Of a stretch of 7,349 nucleotides of DNA, positions 1 to 5,920 are shown piece by piece. Source of the DNA: Clostridiales bacterium (GTDB taxonomy: Bacteria > Bacillota_A > Clostridia > Lachnospirales > Lachnospiraceae); the NCBI GenBank assembly GCA_030154385.1, contig JASKJZ010000122.1:1-7349 (forward strand), read 5' to 3'. The notes beneath the pieces are model-generated. The model was not told the origin of the DNA and ran no database searches. It was given only the letters and a program-made list of their open reading frames with translations. The position numbers and the translations under genes were made by a program. The number at the start of each line of letters is the position of its first letter. Positions within the stretch are counted from its first letter, which is position 1.

Positions 1-39
1 TATTTACTTTTTCTACAAATACTGCTATTCTAATAAAGT

Positions 40-78
40 AATAAATGTCGTTGTGAGATTCACACAACGATATTTATT
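40..78 (+). terminator. Hairpin upstream of the operon, probable terminator of a preceding gene
   Basis: The core arms TCGTTGTG (48-55) and CACAACGA (63-70) pair perfectly around a 7-nt loop. AT-rich flanks extend the stem to about 16 bp (40-55 with 63-78) with two G-U pairs. The U-rich 3' side (71-78) is partly inside the stem, so it is not a textbook U-tract terminator. Its place before the first promoter elements suggests it ends a transcript entering from the left or insulates the operon. It could equally be a protein-binding dyad. Confidence 0.45.
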
Positions 79-106
79 GAAGAACTCTTGTATACTAGAA
101 TACTAT
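77..106 (+). promoter_or_regulatory. Candidate sigma-A promoter for the dehydratase operon
   Basis: TTGAAG (77-82) and TACTAT (101-106) are separated by 18 bp and each match the -35 and -10 consensus at four of six positions. The first copy of the GTATAC dyad (86-99) lies between the two boxes, the usual place for a repressor site. An alternative start is TTGCAA (138-143) with TATACT (163-168), but its spacer is 19 bp. The boxes are imperfect, so the exact start is uncertain. Confidence 0.35.
86..99 (+). promoter_or_regulatory. GTATAC dyad, copy 1 (putative operator)
   Basis: TCTTGTATACTAGA is an imperfect palindrome of the form TCTnGTATACnAGA with only the n positions unpaired. An identical 14-mer occurs at 158-171. 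The core TnGTATACnA matches what I know of FadR/FCD-type GntR operators (t.GTA-TAC.a). The sequence shows the repeat; assignment to a GntR regulator is inference. Part of the motif (TATACT) could also act as a -10 box. Confidence 0.45.
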
Positions 107-157
107 TAAACAGAAATTGTAACCCAAGGAAGTAAGGTTGCAATAATTTTTAATACT

Positions 158-171
158 TCTTGTATACTAGA
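158..171 (+). promoter_or_regulatory. GTATAC dyad, copy 2 (putative operator)
   Basis: This is an exact 14-bp copy of the element at 86-99. The start-to-start distance is 72 bp, close to seven helical turns, so the two sites could face the same side of the DNA and be bridged by one regulator. TATACT at 163-168 could also be a -10 box with TTGCAA at 138-143. Confidence 0.45.
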
Positions 172-192
172 GAACATATTCGATTATTTTTT

Positions 193-254
193 TTGACTGG
201 CTTCGTTAAAAAAATACCAAAGTCAGCTTTGCCAGCCAAGTAAGTAAGCGAAGC
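193..254 (+). promoter_or_regulatory. Structured leader upstream of the first dehydratase gene
   Basis: The leader can form competing helices. Positions 193-201 pair with 231-239 (eight of nine positions). GCTTCG at 200-205, with TTA at 206-208, pairs with TAA at 245-247 and CGAAGC at 249-254 around one bulged base. A small CAAAG-TCAG-CTTTG hairpin sits at 218-231. Because 200-201 are used in both long pairings, the helices exclude each other. A T8 run lies just before (187-194) but does not follow a strong stem, so this is not a clear attenuator. No known riboswitch class is recognised. Confidence 0.25.
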
Positions 255-280
255 AGGGATAAATGTATAAGCTATTTGAA

Positions 281-285
281 GGAGG
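281..285 (+). promoter_or_regulatory. Shine-Dalgarno site fixing the alpha-subunit start
   Basis: GGAGG ends 7 nt before the ATG at 293. An in-frame ATG at 263 also exists, but it has no ribosome site and would add ten residues not expected in the family. The start is therefore set at 293. Confidence 0.85.
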
Positions 286-292
286 TTTTTTG

Positions 293-1528
293 ATGAGCGA
301 ACAGGAACAGAAAAAAAAGTATGTCCCAGATCCAAATTCGGCGAAGTATAAGCTGAATGAAATCGTGGTAAAGCATTACCGGGAAGTACAAGAGGCAAAG
401 GATCGTGGTGAAAAAATAGGCTGGTGTGCCAGCAATTTTCCACAGGAAATCTTTCAGACGCTTGGTATCAAAGTCTGTTATCCAGAAAATCAAGCAGCCG
501 CGATTGCAGCCAGAGGGGCTGGTGAGCGGATGTGTAATGTATCCGAGGCTGACGGATATTCCAATGATATTTGTGCGTATGCCAGAATCAGTCTTGCTTA
601 TATGAAGGTCAAGGATGCACCAGAGCAGAATATGCCGCAGCCTGACTTTGTGCTTTGCTGTAATAATATATGCAATTGTATGATCAAATGGTATGAAAAT
701 ATTGCAAAAGAATTAAATATTCCAATGATTTTAATCGATATCCCATTCAATCCGGATTATGAAGTATCCGATGCGCAGATTGCTTATGTAAAGGGACAAT
801 TTCTTGCAGCAATCAAGCAGCTGGAAGAAATAACAGGAAAAAAATGGTCAGAAGAACGTTTTAAAGAAGTGATGGAAATTTCCAATCGTACGTCCAGAGC
901 ATGGTTGGAAGCGACCTCTTATACAAAATATACACCATCTCCATTAAATGGTTTTGATCTTCTCAATCATATGGCAGTAGCCGTTTGTGCCAGGGGAACG
1001 GTCGAGGCAGCAGAAGCTTTTGAGGTATTGCTGGAAGAATATAAAAAGGCGGTAAAAGAGGGAACAAGTACCTTCCGTGCGGAAGAAAAATATCGTATTA
1101 TGTTTGAAGGGATTGCTTGCTGGCCGCACCTTCGCGTTACTGCAACCGGGTTAAAATCAAGAGGAATTAACATGGTAGCGACCATCTATGCGGATGCCTT
1201 TGGTATGCTATATGACGATTTGGACGGATTGATTCGTTGCTATTGCAATGTTCCAAATGCGATGAATCTAGAGCAGGCAAGAGATAAGCGCGAAGCCATT
1301 GTGAAAAAAACAAATACGGAAGGGTTATTGGTACATACGAACCGTTCTTGCAAGCTTTGGAGTGGATTTATGTATGAGATGAGTCGCCAGATTGGGGAAC
1401 ATTGTGACATTCCAGTCGCTTCCTTTGATGGTGATCAGGCAGATCCTCGTAATTTTTCGGAGGCGCAGTATGAAACCCGTGTACAAGGGCTTACTGAAAT
1501 TATGGAAGCAAACAAGGGGGTAAGATAA
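293..1528 (+). CDS. fldB: (R)-2-hydroxyacyl-CoA dehydratase, alpha subunit (FldB/HadB type)
   Basis: This is the large subunit of an oxygen-sensitive cytoplasmic [4Fe-4S] dehydratase that removes water from (R)-2-hydroxyacyl-CoA to give the (E)-2-enoyl-CoA by a ketyl-radical mechanism. From the start at 293 it is 411 aa, the normal length. Candidate cluster cysteines are C94 (NDICAYAR), C127 (CCNNICNCMIKWYE) and C353 (NRSCKLWSGF). The 33-residue gap between the first two equals that between the cluster cysteines I recall for C. difficile HadB. The late motif SFDGDQADPRNFSEAQ is typical of the family. Segments such as GFDLLNHMAVAVCARGT and PMILIDIPFN resemble C. sporogenes FldB more than HadB, which favours phenyllactyl-type substrates. 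That comparison is from memory. The next gene starts 1 nt after the stop, so the two are probably translationally coupled. The family is certain; the substrate is not. Confidence 0.93.
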   Translation: MSEQEQKKKYVPDPNSAKYKLNEIVVKHYREVQEAKDRGEKIGWCASNFPQEIFQTLGIKVCYPENQAAAIAARGAGERMCNVSEADGYSNDICAYARISLAYMKVKDAPEQNMPQPDFVLCCNNICNCMIKWYENIAKELNIPMILIDIPFNPDYEVSDAQIAYVKGQFLAAIKQLEEITGKKWSEERFKEVMEISNRTSRAWLEATSYTKYTPSPLNGFDLLNHMAVAVCARGTVEAAEAFEVLLEEYKKAVKEGTSTFRAEEKYRIMFEGIACWPHLRVTATGLKSRGINMVATIYADAFGMLYDDLDGLIRCYCNVPNAMNLEQARDKREAIVKKTNTEGLLVHTNRSCKLWSGFMYEMSRQIGEHCDIPVASFDGDQADPRNFSEAQYETRVQGLTEIMEANKGVR

Positions 1529-1529
1529 T

Positions 1530-2648
1530 ATGGCATTACAAGAATTATGGAATCAATTTCATCAGATAGCATCCTCGCCTAAAAAACAATTGGATGATTA
1601 TCTTGCGAAAGGGAAAAAGGTAGTGGCTTGTGTTCCTGTATATACACCAGAGGAAATCATTCATGCAATGGGGATGGTTCCATTTGGCGCATGGGGCGCT
1701 GATGTGGAAGTAAACGAAGCAAAAAGCTATTTTCCTGCCTTTATTTGCAGTATTATGCAGTCTGTATTAGAGCTTGGCATTAAGGGCTCCTATCAAGGAG
1801 TATCGGCGATCGTTGTACCATCTTTATGTGACTCGCTAAAGTGTCTGGGACAAAACTGGAAGTATGCCGTGACAGATATACCTTTTATTCCGATGACCTA
1901 TCCACAAAACCGCGAAAATGAAGTCGGGGTTGCCTTTTGCAAGGCTGGTTATGAACGAGTAATTGCGGATTTAGAAAAGGCAACGGGTATGAAATTTTCT
2001 GATGCGGAGCTGAAAAAATCCATCGTTATTTATAACGAGCACAACCTTGTGATGCGCGAATTTGCAAAGGCTTGTTCCATACATGCAAGCATTAGTGCCT
2101 CACAGCGATCCGATGTTTTTAAAAGTGCTTACTTTATGGCAAAGGAAGAGCATACCGCCTTAGTAAAGGAATTGTTAGAAGAACTAAAGATGCTAGAGAA
2201 TGACGAACCAAAAAAAATACGAATTGTCACTTCTGGTATTCTTGCGGATAGTAAAAATCTCTTACAAATACTGGATGATAACAACATGCAAATTGTGGCA
2301 GATGACATTGCACATGAATCCAGACAATACCGTGTGGATGCATCGGAGGCAAAGGCTGGCTTAGATGCTCTGGCTGAAAAGTTTGCGGATATGGGGAATT
2401 GTTCGGTACTCTACGATGTTGATAAAAAGAGAGTGGACTATGTTTTGAATCTGGCAAAAGAAGAAAAGGCACAAGGTGTCGTATTATTTATGACAAAGTT
2501 CTGTGATCCAGAAGAATTTGATCTTGTACCGATCATGAATGGATGTAAGAGAGAAAATATTCCATTCATTCAAATCGAAGTGGATCGTCAGATGGTGAAT
2601 TATGAGCAAGCGAGAACGATGGTAGAAACATTAAAAGAAATGTTATAA
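1530..2648 (+). CDS. fldC: (R)-2-hydroxyacyl-CoA dehydratase, beta subunit (FldC/HadC type)
   Basis: This is the partner subunit of the dehydratase, 372 aa, which matches FldC/HadC length. It holds the second [4Fe-4S] cluster that receives the activating electron from an ATP-dependent activator. Likely cluster cysteines are C73 (YFPAFICSIMQ), C100 (PSLCDSLKCLGQNWK) and C325 (TKFCDPEEFD), all in conserved family contexts. C105 is also nearby. The motifs GMVPFGAWG (residues 48-56), TSGILADS and DDIAHESRQYR are characteristic. It starts with ATG at 1530, with AAGGGGG at 1514-1520 inside the end of the alpha gene, so expression of the two is tied together. I see no disruption. The beta subunit resembles both the aromatic and the isocaproyl systems and does not decide the substrate. 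Confidence 0.92.
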   Translation: MALQELWNQFHQIASSPKKQLDDYLAKGKKVVACVPVYTPEEIIHAMGMVPFGAWGADVEVNEAKSYFPAFICSIMQSVLELGIKGSYQGVSAIVVPSLCDSLKCLGQNWKYAVTDIPFIPMTYPQNRENEVGVAFCKAGYERVIADLEKATGMKFSDAELKKSIVIYNEHNLVMREFAKACSIHASISASQRSDVFKSAYFMAKEEHTALVKELLEELKMLENDEPKKIRIVTSGILADSKNLLQILDDNNMQIVADDIAHESRQYRVDASEAKAGLDALAEKFADMGNCSVLYDVDKKRVDYVLNLAKEEKAQGVVLFMTKFCDPEEFDLVPIMNGCKRENIPFIQIEVDRQMVNYEQARTMVETLKEML

Positions 2649-2678
2649 TCAATTTTCGATAATCAGGAGGAGAGAAAC

Positions 2679-3815
2679 ATGATCGATAAAAACAAAATGC
2701 CAGTAGCGATTGGTGTTGCATTTGTATGGTTTACAACACAATTTGGAGGCGGATTTGCATCCGGCGCTCAGTTATTATCTTACTTTGTATCTTTTGGAAT
2801 TTGGGCACTTTTAACCCCAGTTCTTGCACAGGCAATCGGAGCCATTTTCCAGTGGTACGCCCTTCGCTATGCAAAACGCCACAATACATACGATTACCGA
2901 AGCTTTACGGATAGCTTTTATGGAAAATACCGTATTGTGTTTTCAAATTTATATGAATTGGTATATCTAGTCGTAATTTGCCTTGCACCAGCGGTAGCGT
3001 TTGCAACAGGTGGATCAACACTAGAAGCTCTTACAGGAATTCCTTATATTATCTGTACATTGATTATTGGAGTCTTTATCTTTGTTCTTGCAATCTATGG
3101 TACAGAACTTGTACGAAAGGCAGCAGCTACGATTTCGGTTATCATCATTGTTGGTCTGTTGGTTGTTTATATTCCAAATATTATTGCACAGTGGGGAACG
3201 ATAACCAGCAATATTTCAGAAATGGCAAAAACGCCAGCACCAGCAGGTCCTGCTTTTTGGAGAGGTTTTCTCTATGCCGCATTCCAGTTGGCATCCATCG
3301 GATTACTGACCCAGCATGCACAGCCTTTTACCGATGAAAAAGAAGCAAAGACCAGTATGATTTATGGATTTATTGTAAATGCAGTAATCATCTTTATGTG
3401 TACCGTTGGTATGATGGCAGTTATTAATAACCCAGATCTTGCGACGGCAAAGGTTCCAACCTTACTTTTGGTACAGACTGGAGTTGGGGCAAAGGTTTTG
3501 ACACCCGTTATATCAATCCTGATTATTCTTGGTGCTGTTTCAACTGCTGTAAATATGGTAGCAGGTGTGGTTGCTCGTTTTGTTCATAGCTTAGAGAAGA
3601 AAGATAATAATGCAAAGGCATCCGAAGGAAAACGTAAGATGCGTACCATCATCATCGCAGTGATTGCAGTAGTAGTAGCATTCTCGATTGCACAGTTTGG
3701 ATTGATTCCACTCGTAAGCAAAGGATATGGATATCTTGGATATCTTACCATCTTTGTTGTAGTAATTCCATTTATCGTTCATATGATTTTAGCAAAAATG
3801 GGTAAAGTAGATTAA
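2679..3815 (+). CDS. YkvI-family membrane transporter (LeuT-fold type)
   Basis: This is an integral membrane protein of 378 aa with about ten hydrophobic segments, roughly at residues 8-28, 38-60, 88-110, 120-142, 147-170, 195-213, 228-250, 267-300, 322-344 and 350-373. It resembles the poorly characterised YkvI (COG3949) family, distantly related to APC/LeuT-fold amino acid transporters. The glycine-rich break in helix 1 (FGGGFASG, residues 22-29) and the small-residue stretch in helix 6 (ASIG, 205-208) fit the unwound substrate-site helices of that fold. A basic loop with several lysines (about 306-322) precedes helix 9. AGGAGG (2665-2670) lies 8 nt from the ATG, 30 nt after the dehydratase beta gene, and the gene is followed by a strong hairpin. 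Its place suggests uptake of the fermented amino or hydroxy acid, or export of the product. Direction and substrate cannot be read from the sequence. Confidence 0.75.
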   Translation: MIDKNKMPVAIGVAFVWFTTQFGGGFASGAQLLSYFVSFGIWALLTPVLAQAIGAIFQWYALRYAKRHNTYDYRSFTDSFYGKYRIVFSNLYELVYLVVICLAPAVAFATGGSTLEALTGIPYIICTLIIGVFIFVLAIYGTELVRKAAATISVIIIVGLLVVYIPNIIAQWGTITSNISEMAKTPAPAGPAFWRGFLYAAFQLASIGLLTQHAQPFTDEKEAKTSMIYGFIVNAVIIFMCTVGMMAVINNPDLATAKVPTLLLVQTGVGAKVLTPVISILIILGAVSTAVNMVAGVVARFVHSLEKKDNNAKASEGKRKMRTIIIAVIAVVVAFSIAQFGLIPLVSKGYGYLGYLTIFVVVIPFIVHMILAKMGKVD

Positions 3816-3820
3816 TAATT

Positions 3821-3862
3821 AATGTTGCGAAAGTGAGAAAGACTTGACTTTCGCAACATTTT
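3821..3862 (+). terminator. Terminator hairpin after the transporter gene
   Basis: AATGTTGCGAAAGT (3821-3834) and ACTTTCGCAACATT (3847-3860) form a perfect 14-bp stem with a 12-nt loop, starting 6 nt after the transporter stop. The 3' arm runs into a short T run (ATTTTCT), so the U-tract is weak and termination may be partial. It splits the cluster into fldBC-transporter and acd-etfBA-fldA blocks and would lower readthrough between them. TTGACT, a possible -35 box, lies on the 3' side of the loop. Confidence 0.75.
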
Positions 3863-3872
3863 CTGATAAACA
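3844..3872 (+). promoter_or_regulatory. Possible promoter for the acyl-CoA dehydrogenase block
   Basis: TTGACT (3844-3849) is five of six to the -35 consensus. It is followed after 17 bp by TAAACA (3867-3872), a weak -10 helped by an upstream TG (extended -10). It overlaps the terminator hairpin, so it could drive an independent transcript from 3955 onward. The -10 match is poor, so the block might instead rely on readthrough. Confidence 0.3.
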
Positions 3873-3887
3873 TGTATACAAGTATAC
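3871..3887 (+). promoter_or_regulatory. GTATAC element before the acyl-CoA dehydrogenase (putative operator)
   Basis: Two GTATAC hexamers (3874-3879 and 3882-3887) are separated by AA. Read on the - strand, GTATACAAG (3874-3882) is CTTGTATAC, the same 9-mer found in both dyads before the first gene. This suggests one regulator acts on both transcription blocks. It lies just downstream of the candidate -10 box, a position suited to repression. Confidence 0.4.
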
Positions 3888-3917
3888 GAATCAAAAAAGA
3901 TAACATTTTTTGATTCG
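3887..3917 (+). promoter_or_regulatory. Perfect 12-bp hairpin in the dehydrogenase leader
   Basis: CGAATCAAAAAA (3887-3898) pairs with TTTTTTGATTCG (3906-3917) around a 7-nt loop, ending 24 nt before the ribosome site at 3942. The T run is inside the stem and is not trailing, so it does not look like a terminator. It could be an mRNA 5' stabiliser, a processing site or a DNA dyad for a regulator. Confidence 0.4.
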
Positions 3918-3941
3918 ATTTATGGAAATAGAAAGAAAAAT

Positions 3942-3947
3942 AGGAGG
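3942..3947 (+). promoter_or_regulatory. Shine-Dalgarno site fixing the dehydrogenase start
   Basis: AGGAGG lies 7 nt before the ATG at 3955. The longer in-frame reading from TTG 3910 or ATG 3922 would run across this site and the hairpin arm, and adds charged residues foreign to the family, so 3955 is the start. Confidence 0.85.
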
Positions 3948-3954
3948 ATCACGC

Positions 3955-5094
3955 ATGTATTTTACGGAACAGCATGAACTAATCAGAAAATTAGCAAGAG
4001 AGTTTGCAGAAAAAGAACTGACGAATGAAATCCTGGATCAAGTGGAAGAGACTGAAACTTTTCCTGAGGAAATTTTAGAGAAGATGGCAAGGGCTGGATT
4101 TTTTGGTATAAAAATTCCAAAGGAGCTTGGAGGACAGGGAGCAGATGCCCGTTCTTATGTCATTGTAATGGAGGAAATTGCAAGAGTAAGCGGTGTGGCA
4201 AGTATTTATGTTTCTTCTCCAAACTCTTTATCAGGAGGACCACTTTTATTATCAGGCACCGACGAGCAAAAGGAAAAGTACTTGCGTCCCGTGGTTACCG
4301 GAAAGAAAAAGCTAGCCTTTGCACTTACCGAACCAGGAGCGGGCTCGGATGCAAGTGGTATGTCGACCACCGCAGTAAAAGACGGCGAATATTATGTATT
4401 AAATGGTCGTAAATGCTTTATTACAATGGCACCTCTTGCAGATTATTCCGTCGTATATGCAAAAACAGATGCAACCAAGGGAAGCAGAGGAATCAGTGCT
4501 TTTGTGGTTGACATGAAGCTTCCTGGCGTATCTTGTGGTAAGCCAGAAAATAAAATGGGTGTGGTAGGCTGTGCGACCAGCGATATTATCCTTGAAAACG
4601 TACGTGTTCATGAAAGCGATTTGCTTGGCGAAGAAGGAAAAGGATTTATCAATGCGATGAAGACCTTGGACACGGGACGTCTTGGCGTATCGGCACAGTC
4701 CATTGGTGTTGCACAGGGCTGCTTTGATGAAGCACTCAAGTATGCAAAAGAAAGAAAACAGTTTGGAAAACGGATTGGTGACTTCCAGGCGGTCAGCTTT
4801 ATGCTAGCCGATATGGCAACAAAACTTGAGGCAGCTAAGCAGTTGGTATACAAAGCCGCTTATATGATGGATATGCATCAGGATGCCAGTATGAATGCTT
4901 CGATGGCGAAATATTATGCATCGGAAATCTGCAACGAAATCGCAGGAAAAGCGCTTCAGATTCATGGAGGCTATGGCTTTATCAAGGATTACAAAATTGA
5001 ACGTATGTATCGAGATTGTCGTGTATTCACTATCTATGAAGGAACATCACAGGTTCAGCAGATGGTTATCTCAGGCAAGTTGTTGAAGAAATAG
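3955..5094 (+). CDS. acdA: Acyl-CoA dehydrogenase of an electron-bifurcating enoyl-CoA reductase (AcdA/AcdB type)
   Basis: This FAD enzyme, 379 aa from the ATG at 3955, is full length for the acyl-CoA dehydrogenase family. In this context it works in the reducing direction, converting 2-enoyl-CoA made by the dehydratase to the saturated acyl-CoA with electrons from EtfAB. Visible signatures are the FAD/substrate motif LTEPGAGSD (124-132), RKQFGK (267-272) in the C-terminal helical domain, QIHGGYGF (335-342), and YEGTSQVQ with E362 as the expected catalytic base. The N-terminal helical domain begins [20 protein letters not shown]. It is called AcdB in the C. difficile isocaproate cluster and AcdA in the C. 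sporogenes aromatic cluster; the neighbours favour the latter. Its own stop is TAG, followed directly by the etfB ribosome site 19 nt before the next start. This argues that TAG normally terminates in this genome. Confidence 0.92.
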   Translation: MYFTEQHELIRKLAREFAEKELTNEILDQVEETETFPEEILEKMARAGFFGIKIPKELGGQGADARSYVIVMEEIARVSGVASIYVSSPNSLSGGPLLLSGTDEQKEKYLRPVVTGKKKLAFALTEPGAGSDASGMSTTAVKDGEYYVLNGRKCFITMAPLADYSVVYAKTDATKGSRGISAFVVDMKLPGVSCGKPENKMGVVGCATSDIILENVRVHESDLLGEEGKGFINAMKTLDTGRLGVSAQSIGVAQGCFDEALKYAKERKQFGKRIGDFQAVSFMLADMATKLEAAKQLVYKAAYMMDMHQDASMNASMAKYYASEICNEIAGKALQIHGGYGFIKDYKIERMYRDCRVFTIYEGTSQVQQMVISGKLLKK

Positions 5095-5113
5095 GAGAGA
5101 GGAGAAAATCATA

Positions 5114-5899
5114 ATGAAAATTTTAGTATGTGTAAAGCAGGTACCAGATACCAACGAAGTAAAGATTGATCCGGTAAAGGGAACCTTAATACGTGATGGT
5201 GTTCCAAGTATTTTAAATCCAGATGATGCAAATGCACTTGAGGCAGCACTTGTTTATAAAGATAGTAATCCAGATACCATAATTGCTGTACTTACCATGG
5301 GACCTCCACAGGCAACCTATATGTTAAGAGAGTGTTTGGCGATGGGGGCAGATGAAGCATACCTGCTTAGTGATCGCGCATTCGGAGGAGCCGATACTTG
5401 CGCTACCTCTACCACAATAGCAGCGGGAATCAAAAAGGTAGGGAATGTCGATGTGATTTTTGCAGGACGTCAGGCAATTGATGGGGATACCGCGCAGGTG
5501 GGACCTCAGGTAGCACAAAGACTGGATATCCCAGTGGTTACTTATGTTCAAGATATCAAACTCGAATAGGGAAAAGCAATTGTACAGCGTCAAATGGAAG
5601 ATGGTTACGAAGAAATTGAAGTGACGACACCATGTCTTTTAACCGCAGTAAAAGAGCTAAATGAACCAAGATATATGAGCATCGGCGGGATTATGGAGGC
5701 TTATCAAAAAGAAATCACCGTGTGGAATCATGAGGATGTTGCTCTTTCTCCAAAGGATTGTGGATTAAACGCGTCTCCAACTCAAGTATTTCGTTCCTTT
5801 ACACCACCAGCAAAGGGCAAGGGTGAAATGCTTAGTGGTACGGCAAAGGAAATGAGTGAGGCGTTAGTTTCTTGTTTGAAAGAAAAACATTATCTATAA
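5114..5899 (+). pseudogene. etfB: Electron transfer flavoprotein beta subunit with an in-frame TAG at codon 152
   Basis: Read through the single TAG at 5567-5569, this encodes 261 residues, the usual EtfB length, with family motifs on both sides and no frame change. The N-terminal part has MKILVCVKQVPDTNEVKID, the MGPP turn (62-65), LAMGADEAYLLSD and the nucleotide-binding motif AGRQAIDGDTAQVGPQ (117-131). After the stop come RQMEDGYEEIEV and the dehydrogenase-docking loop LNEPRYMSIGGIM (182-194). As read, the product would be 151 aa and lack the docking loop. An ATG at codon 161 (5594) begins the remaining part but has no well-placed ribosome site. EtfB normally pairs with EtfA, binds the bifurcating FAD and contacts NADH. 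The TAG falls between an acidic residue and GK, a likely surface turn, so the ancestral codon was plausibly AAG, GAG or CAG. It could be a recent nonsense mutation, a sequence error or readthrough. AGGAG at 5100-5104 serves the start. Confidence 0.85.
5567..5569 (+). other. In-frame amber codon inside etfB
   Basis: TAG followed by GGA interrupts an otherwise intact frame; codons 153-261 keep conserved EtfB sequence. No strong hairpin is evident just downstream. One base change restores a sense codon (for example AAG, GAG or CAG). Confidence 0.95.
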
Positions 5900-5920
5900 G
5901 AGAAAGGACGGTAAAGTGAA

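Noticed and set aside
187..194. T8 run as an intrinsic terminator tail
   Set aside because: No stable GC-containing stem directly precedes it.
263..292. An upstream in-frame ATG extending the dehydratase alpha subunit by ten residues
   Set aside because: It has no ribosome site, whereas GGAGG sits 7 nt before the ATG at 293, and the extension reads through that site.
150..443. A - strand open frame over the leader and the 5' end of the first gene
   Set aside because: It overlaps the dyad, the leader and conserved coding sequence, and has no recognisable domain.
2978..3337. A + strand open frame inside the transporter
   Set aside because: Its composition is Cys/Ser/Tyr-rich and it lies out of frame within a clearly real membrane protein gene.
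3910..3954. A TTG/ATG-started N-terminal extension of the acyl-CoA dehydrogenase
   Set aside because: It spans the hairpin arm and the ribosome site; the family N-terminus begins at 3955.
5095..5113. General reassignment of TAG as a sense codon
   Set aside because: The dehydrogenase gene ends in TAG at its normal length, immediately before the etfB ribosome site; reading through would extend into another frame of etfB.
5324..5593. An antisense open frame across the etfB stop
   Set aside because: No family features and no ribosome site; it is a shadow of etfB on the opposite strand.
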